Shown here one piece after another: positions 6,368 through 15,062 of a DNA stretch of 47,529 bases. Below the pieces are notes generated by a model, which saw nothing but the letters and a program-made list of their open reading frames with translations, searched no databases and had not been told where the DNA came from. The stretch comes from Actinomycetota bacterium (GTDB lineage Bacteria; Actinomycetota; Acidimicrobiia; Acidimicrobiales; MedAcidi-G1), in NCBI GenBank assembly GCA_014381945.1, contig JACNKQ010000046.1:1-47529 (forward strand), written 5' to 3'. The position numbers and the translations under genes were made by a program. Within the stretch, counting starts at the first letter, position 1, and each line of letters begins with the position of its first letter.

Positions 6368-7237
6368 ATGCCCCCCAACGACGGCACCCTGCGCCACGAC
6401 ACCGTCTCGTTCCTCTCCGACTACGGCCTCGACGACGAGTTCGTCGGCGTCGTGCACTCGGTGCTCGGGAGCCACGCCCCCGGGGTCACCGTCATCGACG
6501 TCACCCACGGCATCCCCGCCCACGACGTACGGGCCGGATCACTGGCCCTGGCCCGCAGCGCCCCCTACCTGTGCCCCGGCGTGGTCCTCGCCATCGTCGA
6601 TCCCGGCGTCGGCGGCGAACGACGGGGCGTGGCCGTCGAGGTCGGTGGCGGACAGTCCGTTCTGGTAGGCCCCGACAACGGCCTTCTGGCGCCCGCCGTG
6701 GCGATGGTCGGAGGCGCCGACCGGGCTGTGTCCCTGACGAACGCCGACCTGCACCTCGACAGCCCCGGCACCACCTTCGACGGACGCGACGTGTTCGCCC
6801 CCGTCGCCGCCCACCTCTGCAACGGGATCGACCTGGCCGAACTGGGCGAGGCCATCGACCCGGGGCTGCTGGTGCCCGGGGTCGTACCGGTCTCCGTGCA
6901 GGAGCCCGACGGGCTGCACGCAGAGGTGCTCTGGATCGACCGGTTCGGCAACGTGCAGCTCAACGTCGATCCGGCTGACCTGCCCGGCGACCGGGTGCAG
7001 GTCCGCATCGGCGATCAGGTCCGCACCGCCCAACTCGTCACCGCCTTCGACCAGGTGCCTCCCGGTGGACTCGGCCTGCTCGTCGACTCGGCGGGACTCG
7101 TGTCGCTGGTCGTCGCCCGGGCGTCGGCGGCCTCCGAACTCGACATCTCCGACGGCACCGCCGTGGTGATCGCCGACCTCGACGGCACAGATGCCGGGGT
7201 CTCGATACCCGTCACGCTGGGCCGGGTCAACGGCTGA
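6368..7237 (+). CDS. SAM hydrolase (S-adenosyl-L-methionine hydroxide adenosyltransferase)
   Basis: A 289-residue member of the DUF62/fluorinase-like family, which in most bacteria hydrolyses SAM to adenosine and methionine. FLSDYGLDDEFVGVVH and VTVIDVTHGIPAHDVRAGSLAL are the family N-terminal motifs. DPGVGGERR supplies the Asp and Arg (7 residues apart) and FAPVAAHL the His of the water-activating triad. DRFGNVQLNV starts the C-terminal domain. The 20+ residue loop of true fluorinases is not evident, so halogenation is unlikely. ATG 6368 follows the proC stop by one base, and the gene ends in a TGATG overlap with a tiny membrane peptide ORF. Confidence 0.9.
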   Translation: MPPNDGTLRHDTVSFLSDYGLDDEFVGVVHSVLGSHAPGVTVIDVTHGIPAHDVRAGSLALARSAPYLCPGVVLAIVDPGVGGERRGVAVEVGGGQSVLVGPDNGLLAPAVAMVGGADRAVSLTNADLHLDSPGTTFDGRDVFAPVAAHLCNGIDLAELGEAIDPGLLVPGVVPVSVQEPDGLHAEVLWIDRFGNVQLNVDPADLPGDRVQVRIGDQVRTAQLVTAFDQVPPGGLGLLVDSAGLVSLVVARASAASELDISDGTAVVIADLDGTDAGVSIPVTLGRVNG

Positions 7238-7326
7238 TGCGGTTCGGAACCACCATCGCCGTGGCGATCCTGCTGCTCGCCCTGCTGGGCGCCGCCGTCA
7301 TCCAGTTCGCCGTGATCGGCGGCTGA
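7237..7326 (+). CDS. 29-residue single-helix membrane peptide
   Basis: A short ORF beginning at ATG 7237, which overlaps the upstream stop codon (TGATG). The product has the pattern M-R-F then a continuous hydrophobic helix (about residues 6-27) and a Gly-Gly end. Translational coupling and clean one-helix topology suggest a real small membrane protein, but there is no recognised family and no function can be given. Confidence 0.45.
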   Translation: MRFGTTIAVAILLLALLGAAVIQFAVIGG

Positions 7327-7389
7327 CCGGTTCCGATCGGGCGACAGGCAGGAACAGCGACACCGAGACGAAACCGACCTCGGAATGCC

Positions 7390-7407
7390 ATGTGAACGGC
7401 TTCACGA
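7390..7407 (+). promoter_or_regulatory. Rex operator upstream of rex
   Basis: ATGTGAACGGCTTCACGA matches the Rex consensus TTGTGAA-N4-TTCACAA at 12 of 14 fixed positions. It covers the expected -35 region of the rex promoter (TAGGTT at 7413), ideal for autorepression that is relieved when NADH rises. Confidence 0.85.
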
Positions 7408-7412
7408 GCGCG

Positions 7413-7418
7413 TAGGTT
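7413..7418 (+). promoter_or_regulatory. Putative -10 box (TAGGTT) of rex
   Basis: TAGGTT lies 6 nt before ATG 7425, so rex is probably translated from a leaderless message. The Rex operator ends 5 nt upstream. Confidence 0.55.
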
Positions 7419-7424
7419 GGAGAC

Positions 7425-8102
7425 ATGGCAGCCCCGCTCGACGGCGTCCCCGATGGAGAAGCAGGCTCACTCCCCGAGGCCACCGTCGTTCGCCTGCCCG
7501 TCTACTTCAGGGGGCTGGTCGAACTCGCCGAGGACGGTACCACCACCGTCTCATCCCAGCAGCTCGCCGAACTGGCGGGCGTCAACGCCGCCAAGGTCCG
7601 CAAGGACCTCTCCTACCTCGGCTCCTACGGCACCCGCGGCGTCGGCTACGACGTCGGCTTCCTCATGCAGCAGATCGGACGCATCCTGGGCGGCAACGAG
7701 CCCGCACCCGTCGTCATCGTCGGTGCCGGCAATCTCGGCAAGGCCCTCAGCCGCTACGACGGATTCGGGGCCAGCGGCTTCCCGGTGGTGGCCATCGTCG
7801 ACGCCGACCCGGCGGTCGTCGGACGCAAGTCCGCCGGCGTCGTCGTCCACCACGTCGACGAACTCCCCAAGGTCGTCAAGAAGGCGGGCTGCCTCGTCGG
7901 CATCGTTGCCACCCCGGCGGCCGCAGCCCAGGAAGCGGTCGACCGCCTCGTTGCCGCCGGCGTCCGGTCGATCCTCAACTTCGCCCCCGTCGTGGTGACA
8001 GTTCCCGAAGGCATCGGCCTGCGCAAGGTCGACCTCGCCACCGAACTCCACATCCTCGGCTACTACGAACACCGCCGGGGTGCGAGCCGGGCCACAGGGT
8101 GA
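7425..8102 (+). CDS. rex: Redox-sensing transcriptional repressor Rex
   Basis: A 225-residue Rex protein. Residues about 23-75 form the winged-helix DNA-binding domain, with VSSQQLAELAGVNAAKVRKDLSYLGSYG and GTRGVGYDV typical of the family. Residues 90-205 are a Rossmann NAD(H)-binding domain (VVIVGAGNLGKALSRYDGF). The C-terminal helix that swaps between subunits follows. Rex represses at low NADH/NAD+ and leaves DNA when NADH binds. Beside it are hemA and four other haem genes, the classical Rex target neighbourhood in Streptomyces. A Rex operator lies in its own promoter and another before the respiratory operon at 17494. Confidence 0.96.
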   Translation: MAAPLDGVPDGEAGSLPEATVVRLPVYFRGLVELAEDGTTTVSSQQLAELAGVNAAKVRKDLSYLGSYGTRGVGYDVGFLMQQIGRILGGNEPAPVVIVGAGNLGKALSRYDGFGASGFPVVAIVDADPAVVGRKSAGVVVHHVDELPKVVKKAGCLVGIVATPAAAAQEAVDRLVAAGVRSILNFAPVVVTVPEGIGLRKVDLATELHILGYYEHRRGASRATG

Positions 8103-8230
8103 CCCGACCGATAGTCGCCCCAGGGTTGTCAATCCACCACCCGGTCGGGAATGCTGGTTCCCCGACGGAACGCTTCGGCGCGCTGTCGCCCAACCCACCC
8201 AACCCGCCCACCCGCAGGAGAACCTGACCC

Positions 8231-9490
8231 GTGTCGGTCGTCGTCGTCGGCCTGAACCACCGCACCGTTCCCCTCGACCTGCTCGAGCGCATGACGGTCG
8301 CCGAGTCGCTCCTTCCCAAGGCGCTCGCCGACCTGACCTCCCGCGAGCACATCACAGAGGCGGTGGTGCTCTCGACCTGCAACCGGATCGAGGTCTACGC
8401 CTTCGCCGAGAAGTTCCACGGCGGCTACCAGGACATCCGGCAGTTCTTCGAGGACACCTCCCACGTGCCCCCCGAGGAGTTCAGCGACCACCTCACCTGC
8501 CTCTACGACAACGATGCCGCCCGCCACCTCTTCGCCGTCGCCTCCAGCCTCGACTCGGCCGTCATCGGCGAACACGAGATTCTCGGCCAGGTCCGCAAGT
8601 CGTGGGAGACCGCCGCCGCTGATGGCGCCGTCGGCCCTGTCCTCAACCCGCTGTTCCGCCACGCCCTCGAGGTCGGCAAGCGGGTCCGTACCGAGACCGC
8701 CATCTCCCGCAACATCACCTCCGTCTCCCAGGCAGCCGTCGCCATGGCCACCGAACGCCTCGGCGGCCTCGACGGACGGCGTGTGCTGGTAGTCGGAGCC
8801 GGCGAGATGGGGGAGGGCCTCGCCCGGGCGCTCCACGGTGGCGGCGTGTCCGAGATCCTCGTTGCCAACCGCACCTGGGAACGGGCCGTCGAGGTGGCGG
8901 CCCGACTCGGCGGTGTCGCAGTCCGCCTCGATGAACTGCCCATGCACCTGGCCGAGGTCGACGTGCTGCTCACCTCCACCGGCGCCTCTTCGGTGATACT
9001 CGAGCACGGTGACCTGGACGCCGTCGTCGGCCGGCGTGGCGGACGCGACATCCTGATCGTCGACATCGCCGTGCCACGCGATGTCGATCCGGCTGCCGCC
9101 GAACTCGATGGCGTCACCCTGCTCGACATGGACGACCTCCGGGCGTTCGCCGAGATCGGCCTTGCCGAACGCCGACGTGAGATCACCGCAGTACAGGCCA
9201 TCGTCGATGCCGAACTCGACCGCTACGTCGACGAATCCACCGCCCGTTCGGTGGCGCCGATAGTCGCCGCACTCCGTGCCCGCGGCAACGATGTGCGCTC
9301 CGGTGAACTCGAGCGCCTGGTGGGTCGCCTCGGCGATCTCGAAGACCGGCAACGAGAGGTCGTCGAGGCCCTTGCGGCCGGTATCGTCGGCAAGCTCCTC
9401 CACGAGCCGACCATCCGGCTCAAAGACGCTGCCGGCACCGCCCGCGGCGAACGCCTCGCCGAGGCCCTGCGCGACCTCTTCGACCTCTAG
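8231..9490 (+). CDS. hemA: Glutamyl-tRNA reductase
   Basis: A 419-residue enzyme that reduces glutamyl-tRNA(Glu) to glutamate-1-semialdehyde with NADPH, the first step of C5-pathway tetrapyrrole synthesis. It begins SVVVVGLNHRTVPLDLLER; VLSTCNRIEVYA contains the catalytic Cys50, SSLDSAVIGEHEILGQV is the family signature, VLVVGAGEMGEGLA is the NADPH Rossmann motif, and the C-terminal dimerisation helices close with LHEPTIRLKDAAG. GTG 8231 has AGGAG 10 nt upstream. The 128-bp gap after rex contains CCCGACCG/CGGTCGGG inverted arms and a weak TTGTCA-N18-AATGCT promoter candidate (8126-8155), so hemA may be transcribed both from the rex promoter and on its own. Confidence 0.96.
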   Translation: MSVVVVGLNHRTVPLDLLERMTVAESLLPKALADLTSREHITEAVVLSTCNRIEVYAFAEKFHGGYQDIRQFFEDTSHVPPEEFSDHLTCLYDNDAARHLFAVASSLDSAVIGEHEILGQVRKSWETAAADGAVGPVLNPLFRHALEVGKRVRTETAISRNITSVSQAAVAMATERLGGLDGRRVLVVGAGEMGEGLARALHGGGVSEILVANRTWERAVEVAARLGGVAVRLDELPMHLAEVDVLLTSTGASSVILEHGDLDAVVGRRGGRDILIVDIAVPRDVDPAAAELDGVTLLDMDDLRAFAEIGLAERRREITAVQAIVDAELDRYVDESTARSVAPIVAALRARGNDVRSGELERLVGRLGDLEDRQREVVEALAAGIVGKLLHEPTIRLKDAAGTARGERLAEALRDLFDL

Positions 9491-9503
9491 GCCACAGGGC
9501 CCG

Positions 9504-10418
9504 ATGGCCGAGGGGACCGGTGTGCGAATCCTGGTCGCAACCCGGGGCAGCCCACTCGCCCTCTGGCAGGCCGATCGCGTCGCAGGCCTGTTGCGCAGCG
9601 CAGATCCCGGCATCGACATCGGGATCGTCGTCGTTGCAACCACCGGCGACCTCGATCGCACCACGCCGCTCGAGCAGATGGGCGGCCAGGGCGTGTTCGT
9701 GAAGGAAGTGCAGGCGGCGGTGCTGGACGGTCGTGCCGACATCGCCGTCCATTCGGCCAAGGACCTCCCCGCCCACACCCCGGACGGACTCCTACTCGCC
9801 GCCATCCCCGAAAGGGGCGACCCGCGCGACGCACTCGTGGGTTGCCGCTTCGCCGACCTGCCCGAGGGCGCCAGGGTCGCCACCGGTTCCATCCGACGCC
9901 GGGCGCATCTTGCCCACCGGCGCCCAGACCTGCGATTCGAGCCGTTGCGCGGCAACATCGCCACCCGCCTGGCCCGGGCGCCCGATTTCGATGCAATCGT
10001 CATCGCCCAGGCCGCCCTCGACCGGCTGGGCCTCGTCCCCGCCGTCGTCGACCCGCTCGACCCCGGGATCCTGCTGCCCCAGGTCGCCCAGGCCGCCCTC
10101 GGCGTCGAATGCCGTGCCGACGACGCCACAACCGCCGCCCTCCTCACAGGGATCGAGGATCCGGCCGTTCGACCGGCCGTCGATGCCGAGCGTGGGTTCC
10201 TCGATGAACTGGGAGCCGGCTGCGACCTGCCGATCGCCGCACACGCCCGGGTGCTCGACGACGGTTCTGTCGAGTTGACCGGTGCACTGTCCTCGTTCGA
10301 CGGCAGCACGCTGCTCCTCGAGACCCGCCGGGGAACCGACCCGGAGGTGCTCGGCCGGGCCGTGGCACGCCACCTCCTCGACGAACGGGGCGGCGCCGCC
10401 CTGCTGGGTCGATCATGA
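9504..10418 (+). CDS. hemC: Porphobilinogen deaminase (hydroxymethylbilane synthase)
   Basis: A 304-residue enzyme that polymerises four porphobilinogen units to hydroxymethylbilane. RILVATRGSPLALWQADRV, VHSAKDLPAHTPDGLLLAAIPERGDPRDAL, TGSIRRRAHLAHRRPDL and RGNIATRLAR are family motifs. The dipyrromethane-anchoring Cys lies in LGAGCDLPIAAHA. ATG 9504 gives seven extra residues; GTG 9522, with AGGGGA 5 nt upstream, is an equally good start and matches where homologous proteins usually begin. The gene ends in a 4-nt ATGA overlap with hemD. Confidence 0.95.
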   Translation: MAEGTGVRILVATRGSPLALWQADRVAGLLRSADPGIDIGIVVVATTGDLDRTTPLEQMGGQGVFVKEVQAAVLDGRADIAVHSAKDLPAHTPDGLLLAAIPERGDPRDALVGCRFADLPEGARVATGSIRRRAHLAHRRPDLRFEPLRGNIATRLARAPDFDAIVIAQAALDRLGLVPAVVDPLDPGILLPQVAQAALGVECRADDATTAALLTGIEDPAVRPAVDAERGFLDELGAGCDLPIAAHARVLDDGSVELTGALSSFDGSTLLLETRRGTDPEVLGRAVARHLLDERGGAALLGRS

Positions 10419-11158
10419 ACACCGACCAGCCGCTGTCCGACCGGACACTCGTCGTAACCCGGGCCACCGACCAGGCCGGGACCCTGTCTGCCGCCCTCGC
10501 AGAACGTGGCGCCCGGGTCGTCGAACTCCCCGTCATCGCCATAGCCGACCCGGCCGACGATGGAGCCGCACTCGCTGCGGCCGCCACCGACGTGGATTCC
10601 TACGACTGGGTGGTCGTGACCTCACCCAACGGTGCCCGCCGTGTCGCCGACCGGCTCGACGGGACGATCCCGCCCGGCACGCGCTTCGCTGCGATCGGGC
10701 CCAGGACCGCCGTGCCGCTGCTCGCCGCCGGCCTCACGGTCGACCTCATCCCCGGCCGGGCCGTCGCCGAAGGACTCCTCGAGGAGTTCCCTCCGCAACC
10801 GGAGCAGGGGGGACGGATCCTGCTGGCCCGTGCAGAGGTCGCCCGCGACGTCCTCCCCGACGGCCTCAGGGCAGCCGGCTGGGACGTCGATGTCGTCGTC
10901 GCCTACCGCAGCGTCGAGCCCGACACGGACCCCGACGTGCTGGCGGTCGCCCGGGGGGCCGATGCCGTCGTGTTCACCGCCGAGTCCACCGTCCGCCGCT
11001 ACACGGATCTGGCGGGCGGGCCCACGCCGGCCTGTGCGATCTGCATCGGACCCATCAGCGCCGCTGCCGCACGTGAACTCGGGTACACGGTTGTCGCCGC
11101 CGAACCCCATTCCGTAGAAGGCCTCGTGGACGCCGCCTGTGCCTGGGCCGCTCGCTGA
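10415..11158 (+). CDS. hemD: Uroporphyrinogen-III synthase
   Basis: A 247-residue HemD that closes hydroxymethylbilane with D-ring inversion to uroporphyrinogen III. The family is poorly conserved, but LVVTRATDQAGTLSAALAERGARVVELPVI, DWVVVTSPNGARRVADRL, FAAIGPRTAVPLLAAGL, ILLARAEVARDVLPDGL and AVVFTAESTVRRY are typical, and its position between hemC and hemB is decisive. Actinobacteria often fuse hemD to a methyltransferase (cobA/sumT-like); here it stands alone at single-domain length. ATG 10415 overlaps the hemC stop. Confidence 0.92.
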   Translation: MNTDQPLSDRTLVVTRATDQAGTLSAALAERGARVVELPVIAIADPADDGAALAAAATDVDSYDWVVVTSPNGARRVADRLDGTIPPGTRFAAIGPRTAVPLLAAGLTVDLIPGRAVAEGLLEEFPPQPEQGGRILLARAEVARDVLPDGLRAAGWDVDVVVAYRSVEPDTDPDVLAVARGADAVVFTAESTVRRYTDLAGGPTPACAICIGPISAAAARELGYTVVAAEPHSVEGLVDAACAWAAR

Positions 11159-11180
11159 GGGACCGCCCCACGGCGCTCCG

Positions 11181-11186
11181 TAGGCT
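11181..11186 (+). promoter_or_regulatory. Putative -10 box (TAGGCT) of hemB
   Basis: TAGGCT lies 6 nt before GTG 11193 and 9 nt before ATG 11196. It would give hemB-hemL an internal leaderless promoter inside the haem cluster. Confidence 0.45.
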
Positions 11187-11192
11187 TTCCAT

Positions 11193-12176
11193 GTGATGTT
11201 CCCCGAGCGTCGGCTGCGCCGCCTGCGCCGCACAGAGCCCCTCCGCCGACTCGTCGCCGAGACGCGCCTCAGCGTCGACGACCTCGTGGCGCCCCTGTTC
11301 GTCCGCGAAGGCATCGACGAACCGCAGCCCGTGGCTTCCCTGCCCGGCGTCGTCCAGCACACCCGTGCCAGCCTCCGGACCGAGGTGGCCGCACTGCGCG
11401 ACCTCGGAGTGCCGGCCGTGATCCTGTTCGGCATCCCCGCAACCAGGGACCCCGAGGGCTCCGAGTCCTGGAACCCCGACGGCATCGTCCAGGTGGCGCT
11501 GCGCGACCTGCGCGACGAGGTCGGTGACGAGGTTGTCCTCATGGCAGACCTGTGCGTCGACGAATACACCGACCACGGCCACTGCGGAATCCTCGACGGC
11601 CACGGCAGCGTCGACAACGACGCCACCCTCGACCTCTACCAGCGGGCCGCCGTCGCCCAGGCGGACGCCGGCGCCGACGTGTGCGCCCCCTCCGGGATGA
11701 TGGACGGACAGGTCGCCGCCATCCGGGCCGCCCTCGACGGATCCGGCCACGCCGACACGGCGATCCTCGCCTACTCCGCCAAGTACGCATCGGCGCTCTA
11801 CGGGCCGTTCCGCGATGCCGTCGACGTGCAGATCGTCGGCGGGGGAGACCGCAGGGGCTACCAGCAGGACCCGCCCAACGCCCGCGAGGCGCTCGAGGAG
11901 ATCCGCACCGACATCGCCGAGGGCGCCGACATGGTCATGGTCAAGCCGGCCCTCGCCTACCTCGACGTGATCGCCCGCGTCCGGGACGATGTCGACGTGC
12001 CGTTGGCCGCCTACCACGTGAGCGGCGAGTACGCGATGGTCGAGGCTGCAGCCGCCAACGGCTGGATCGACGGCGACGCCGTCGCCATGGAACACCTGCT
12101 CGCCATCAGGCGCGCCGGCGCCGACTTCATCCTCACCTACCTGACCCGACGGGCGGCCGAGGCGCTCAACGGGTGA
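11193..12176 (+). CDS. hemB: Delta-aminolevulinic acid dehydratase (porphobilinogen synthase)
   Basis: A 327-residue enzyme (GTG 11193; ATG 11196 possible) that condenses two 5-aminolevulinates to porphobilinogen. RLRRLRRTEPLRRLVAET, PLFVREG, LPGVVQHT and LFGIP start the family pattern; the active-site lysines lie in LAYSAKYAS and MVMVKPALAYLD. The metal loop reads DLCVDEYTDHGHCG, with Cys121 and Cys131 kept but Asp123 where classical zinc enzymes have the middle Cys, a mixed site I recall from other Actinobacteria. It ends in a GTGA overlap with hemL. Confidence 0.96.
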   Translation: MMFPERRLRRLRRTEPLRRLVAETRLSVDDLVAPLFVREGIDEPQPVASLPGVVQHTRASLRTEVAALRDLGVPAVILFGIPATRDPEGSESWNPDGIVQVALRDLRDEVGDEVVLMADLCVDEYTDHGHCGILDGHGSVDNDATLDLYQRAAVAQADAGADVCAPSGMMDGQVAAIRAALDGSGHADTAILAYSAKYASALYGPFRDAVDVQIVGGGDRRGYQQDPPNAREALEEIRTDIAEGADMVMVKPALAYLDVIARVRDDVDVPLAAYHVSGEYAMVEAAAANGWIDGDAVAMEHLLAIRRAGADFILTYLTRRAAEALNG

Positions 12177-13435
12177 GCAGCGCAGAACTCTTCGACAGGG
12201 CCCAGCGGGTCATCCCGGGTGGCGTGAACTCGCCGGTCCGGTCGTTCCGATCCGTCGGTGGTACCCCCTACTTCGTCGAACGGGCCGAGGGCCCCTACGT
12301 CTACGACGCCGACGGCCGCCGCTACATCGACTACGTCCAGTCGTACGGGCCCGGCATCCTCGGCCACGCACACCCGAAGGTCGTCGAGGCCGTCACCCGT
12401 GCCGCCGCTGCCGGCACCTCCTACGGTGCCCCCACCGAGGCCGAGGTCGTGCTTGCCGAGATGGTCGTCGACCGGGTCGCCGGACTCGAGTCGGTCCGCT
12501 TCGTCTCGAGCGGCACCGAGGCCACCATGTCCGCCATCCGCCTGGCCCGGGGCGCCACCGGCCGCGACCGCATCGTCAAGTTCGCCGGTTGCTACCACGG
12601 CCACGCCGACGCCCTCCTCGCCGCCGGCGGCAGCGGCGTAGCCAGCCAGGGGCTCTCCGGCTGCGACGGCGTCACCGACGGGGCGGTCGCCGACACCGTC
12701 GTCGCCCCCTACAACCGGGTGCCCGAACTCGACCACACGGTGGCCGCCGTCATCGTCGAACCGGTGGCAGCCAACATGGGCCTCGTCGCCCCGGCGCCCG
12801 GCTTCCTCGAGGGGCTGCGGTCGGCATGCGACGCCTCCGGTGCGCTGCTGGTCTTCGACGAGGTCATCACCGGCTTCCGCCTGGCCGTCGGCGGCGCCGC
12901 CGAGTACTTCGGCGTCACCCCCGACCTGTGGTGCTTCGGCAAGGTCATCGGCGGCGGGCTCCCGGTCGGCGCCTTCGGCGGACGCTGGGACGTCATGGAG
13001 CACCTCGCACCACTGGGTGGCGTCTACCAGGCCGGCACCCTGTCCGGTAACCCGTTGGCCATGGCCGCAGGACGCGCCACCCTCGAACTGCTCGACGCCG
13101 ACGCCCACGCCCGCCTGGCCTCGACGGCCACCCGCCTGGCGGACGGCCTCGCCGACGCCTTAGCCGGTGCCGGGCTGACGGCGGTCCTGCCACGGGTCGG
13201 CCCGCTGCTCGGCCTGTTCTTCGGCGAAGTTGCACCGACCGACTTCGACGGGGCACAGGCACTGGCCGACAACGGCGTCTACCCGGAGGTCTTCCATGCC
13301 CTCCTCGAACGGGGGGTGGCCCTGGCCCCGGGCGCCTACGAGGCGCTGTTCCCGAGCCTGGCCCACGACGACGATGTCATCGATGCCACCGTCTCGGCCG
13401 CTGCCGAGGCTGCGGCCTCAGTCCGGGCCGAGTAG
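12173..13435 (+). CDS. hemL: Glutamate-1-semialdehyde 2,1-aminomutase
   Basis: A 420-residue PLP-dependent class III aminotransferase-fold enzyme that converts glutamate-1-semialdehyde to 5-aminolevulinate. ELFDRAQRVIPGGVNSPVRSF is the family N-terminus; VRFVSSGTEATMSAIRLAR, FAGCYHGHADALLA, LLVFDEVITGFR and the PLP-lysine motif CFGKVIGGGLPVGAFGG follow in order. GTG 12173 overlaps the hemB stop. With hemA it completes the C5 route to aminolevulinate. The 3' end overlaps the convergent pgi gene by 18 nt. Confidence 0.96.
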   Translation: MSSAELFDRAQRVIPGGVNSPVRSFRSVGGTPYFVERAEGPYVYDADGRRYIDYVQSYGPGILGHAHPKVVEAVTRAAAAGTSYGAPTEAEVVLAEMVVDRVAGLESVRFVSSGTEATMSAIRLARGATGRDRIVKFAGCYHGHADALLAAGGSGVASQGLSGCDGVTDGAVADTVVAPYNRVPELDHTVAAVIVEPVAANMGLVAPAPGFLEGLRSACDASGALLVFDEVITGFRLAVGGAAEYFGVTPDLWCFGKVIGGGLPVGAFGGRWDVMEHLAPLGGVYQAGTLSGNPLAMAAGRATLELLDADAHARLASTATRLADGLADALAGAGLTAVLPRVGPLLGLFFGEVAPTDFDGAQALADNGVYPEVFHALLERGVALAPGAYEALFPSLAHDDDVIDATVSAAAEAAASVRAE

Positions 13436-15007
13436 TTCCCGATAGCGGCGGATCAGGCCCGACGACGGCTCCTGTCGGTCGCTGCCGCCCGCCAGCAGGT
13501 CACCGAAACGGGTCGCCAGGTCCTTGCCCAACTCGACCCCCCACTGGTCGAACGGGTTGATGCCCCACACCGCCGCCTGTGCGACCGTTCGGTGCTCGTA
13601 GAGGGCCACCAGTTGGCCGAGCGTCGACGCCGACAGCTCGGGGAGCAGGATCACGGTCGAGGGCCGGTTGCCGGGGAAAGCCTGGTGGGCGACCAGGTCG
13701 GGAGCGACGCCGAGGGCCGCTGTCTCCGCTTCGTTGCGGCCGAAAGCCAGGGCCTCGGCCTGGGCCAGGAGGTTGGCCATCAGGGCCTCGTGGTGTGCGC
13801 CCCGCGGATCGACCACCGGCCGGGCCACGCCGATTAGGTCCACAGGCACCACGTCGGTGCCCTGGTGCAGCAGCTGGAAGAACGCATGCTGGCCGCCGGT
13901 GCCGCCGGCGCCCCACACCACCGGCCCGGTCGGCCCACCGGTCGGGGAACCGTCGGCCGTGACCCGCTTGCCGAGGCTCTCCATCATCACCTGCTGGAGG
14001 TGGCCGGGGAGGCGCCGCAACCCGTGGCTGTAGGGGACCACGGCGAGGCTCGTCGCACCCAGGAACGAGCGGTGCCACACGTCGAGCAGGCCGAGCAGCA
14101 CCGGAACATTCGTAGCGACCGGTGTCTCGTCCAGGTGCCTGTCTACGACATGCATTCCGGACAGCATCCGGCGGAACTCCTCAGGGCCGATGGCGACCAT
14201 TAGGGCCAGCCCGACCGCCGACGGCAGCGAGAAGCGGCCACCAACCGACTCGGGGAGGGGGAACACGAGGCCGGGGTCGATCCCCCGGGCAGCGGCTCTC
14301 CCCGGTGCGGCGGTCGCAGCGGCGACATGGCGTGAGAGGTCGTCGCCGACGCCCTCCCGCAACCAGGCCGTTGCAGTGTCGGCGGCGACCATCGTCTCGG
14401 GCGTCGTGAACGACTTCGAGCAGATGACCACGAGCGTCGTCGCCGGATCGAGGCCGTCGAGCGCGGCGGTCAGGTCGGCACCGTCGAGGCTCGACGAGAA
14501 GCGCACCGTCACATCGGGGTGGGCCAGGTGGGCGAGCGCCTCGTGGGCCATGGCGGGGCCCAGGTACGACCCGCCGATGCCCAGGCTCACGACGGCCCCG
14601 ACCGGCTCACCCGATGCACCGGTGTACGAGCCGTCGCGGATGCCGGCGGCCAGGTCGGCCATCCGCCCCAGGGTCTCGTCGCCGTCCGACGCACGTAGCG
14701 CCGTGTGGGTGGCGGACCGTCCCTCCGTCGTGTTGACCGTCTCTCCTGCCAGCATCCGTGCACAGAACCCGGACACGTCGCGTTGTACGGACAGGTCGCA
14801 CAGCAGGCCCATGACCTCTTCATCGACCGGGTGACGGGACCAGTCGACCCAGAGGTCGCCGACCCTTCCGGCGAAGTGTTCCGACCGGGAGGGGTCGAGT
14901 GCGAAACGCTCCCGGAGCGAGACGGCGCCCGCCCGCCCGGCGAGGTCGGCCAGCGCAGCCCACGCAGGGGCACCGCTCGGAGAGGATCCTGAGGTCACGG
15001 CAGCCAT
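13418..15007 (-). CDS. pgi: Glucose-6-phosphate isomerase
   Basis: A 529-residue sugar isomerase that interconverts glucose 6-phosphate and fructose 6-phosphate. VVSLGIGGSYLGP, FSSSLDGADL, VVICSKSFTTPETM and PLPESVGGRFSLPSAVGL are phosphate-binding SIS-domain motifs; VVWGAGGTGGQHAFFQLLHQG carries the conserved active-site His/Gln region, and NPFDQWGVELGK is the C-terminal signature. The frame is open to 15118, but ATG 15007 fits the family N-terminus; GTG 14998 with GGGGAG about 10 nt upstream is an alternative. It lies 55 nt after the MenJ-like gene on the same strand. Confidence 0.95.
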   Translation of the reverse strand: MAAVTSGSSPSGAPAWAALADLAGRAGAVSLRERFALDPSRSEHFAGRVGDLWVDWSRHPVDEEVMGLLCDLSVQRDVSGFCARMLAGETVNTTEGRSATHTALRASDGDETLGRMADLAAGIRDGSYTGASGEPVGAVVSLGIGGSYLGPAMAHEALAHLAHPDVTVRFSSSLDGADLTAALDGLDPATTLVVICSKSFTTPETMVAADTATAWLREGVGDDLSRHVAAATAAPGRAAARGIDPGLVFPLPESVGGRFSLPSAVGLALMVAIGPEEFRRMLSGMHVVDRHLDETPVATNVPVLLGLLDVWHRSFLGATSLAVVPYSHGLRRLPGHLQQVMMESLGKRVTADGSPTGGPTGPVVWGAGGTGGQHAFFQLLHQGTDVVPVDLIGVARPVVDPRGAHHEALMANLLAQAEALAFGRNEAETAALGVAPDLVAHQAFPGNRPSTVILLPELSASTLGQLVALYEHRTVAQAAVWGINPFDQWGVELGKDLATRFGDLLAGGSDRQEPSSGLIRRYRELLGPD

Positions 15008-15062
15008 TCTCCCCGCAGATGGGGGCCGAGCGGCGCCAATCCGGCCGAAGTGCCCAAACGGC

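Noticed and set aside
3744-6668. 974-codon plus-strand open frame
   Set aside because: It is a high-GC shadow of the MFS, proC and SAM hydrolase genes; the translation is Arg/Pro-rich with no domain.
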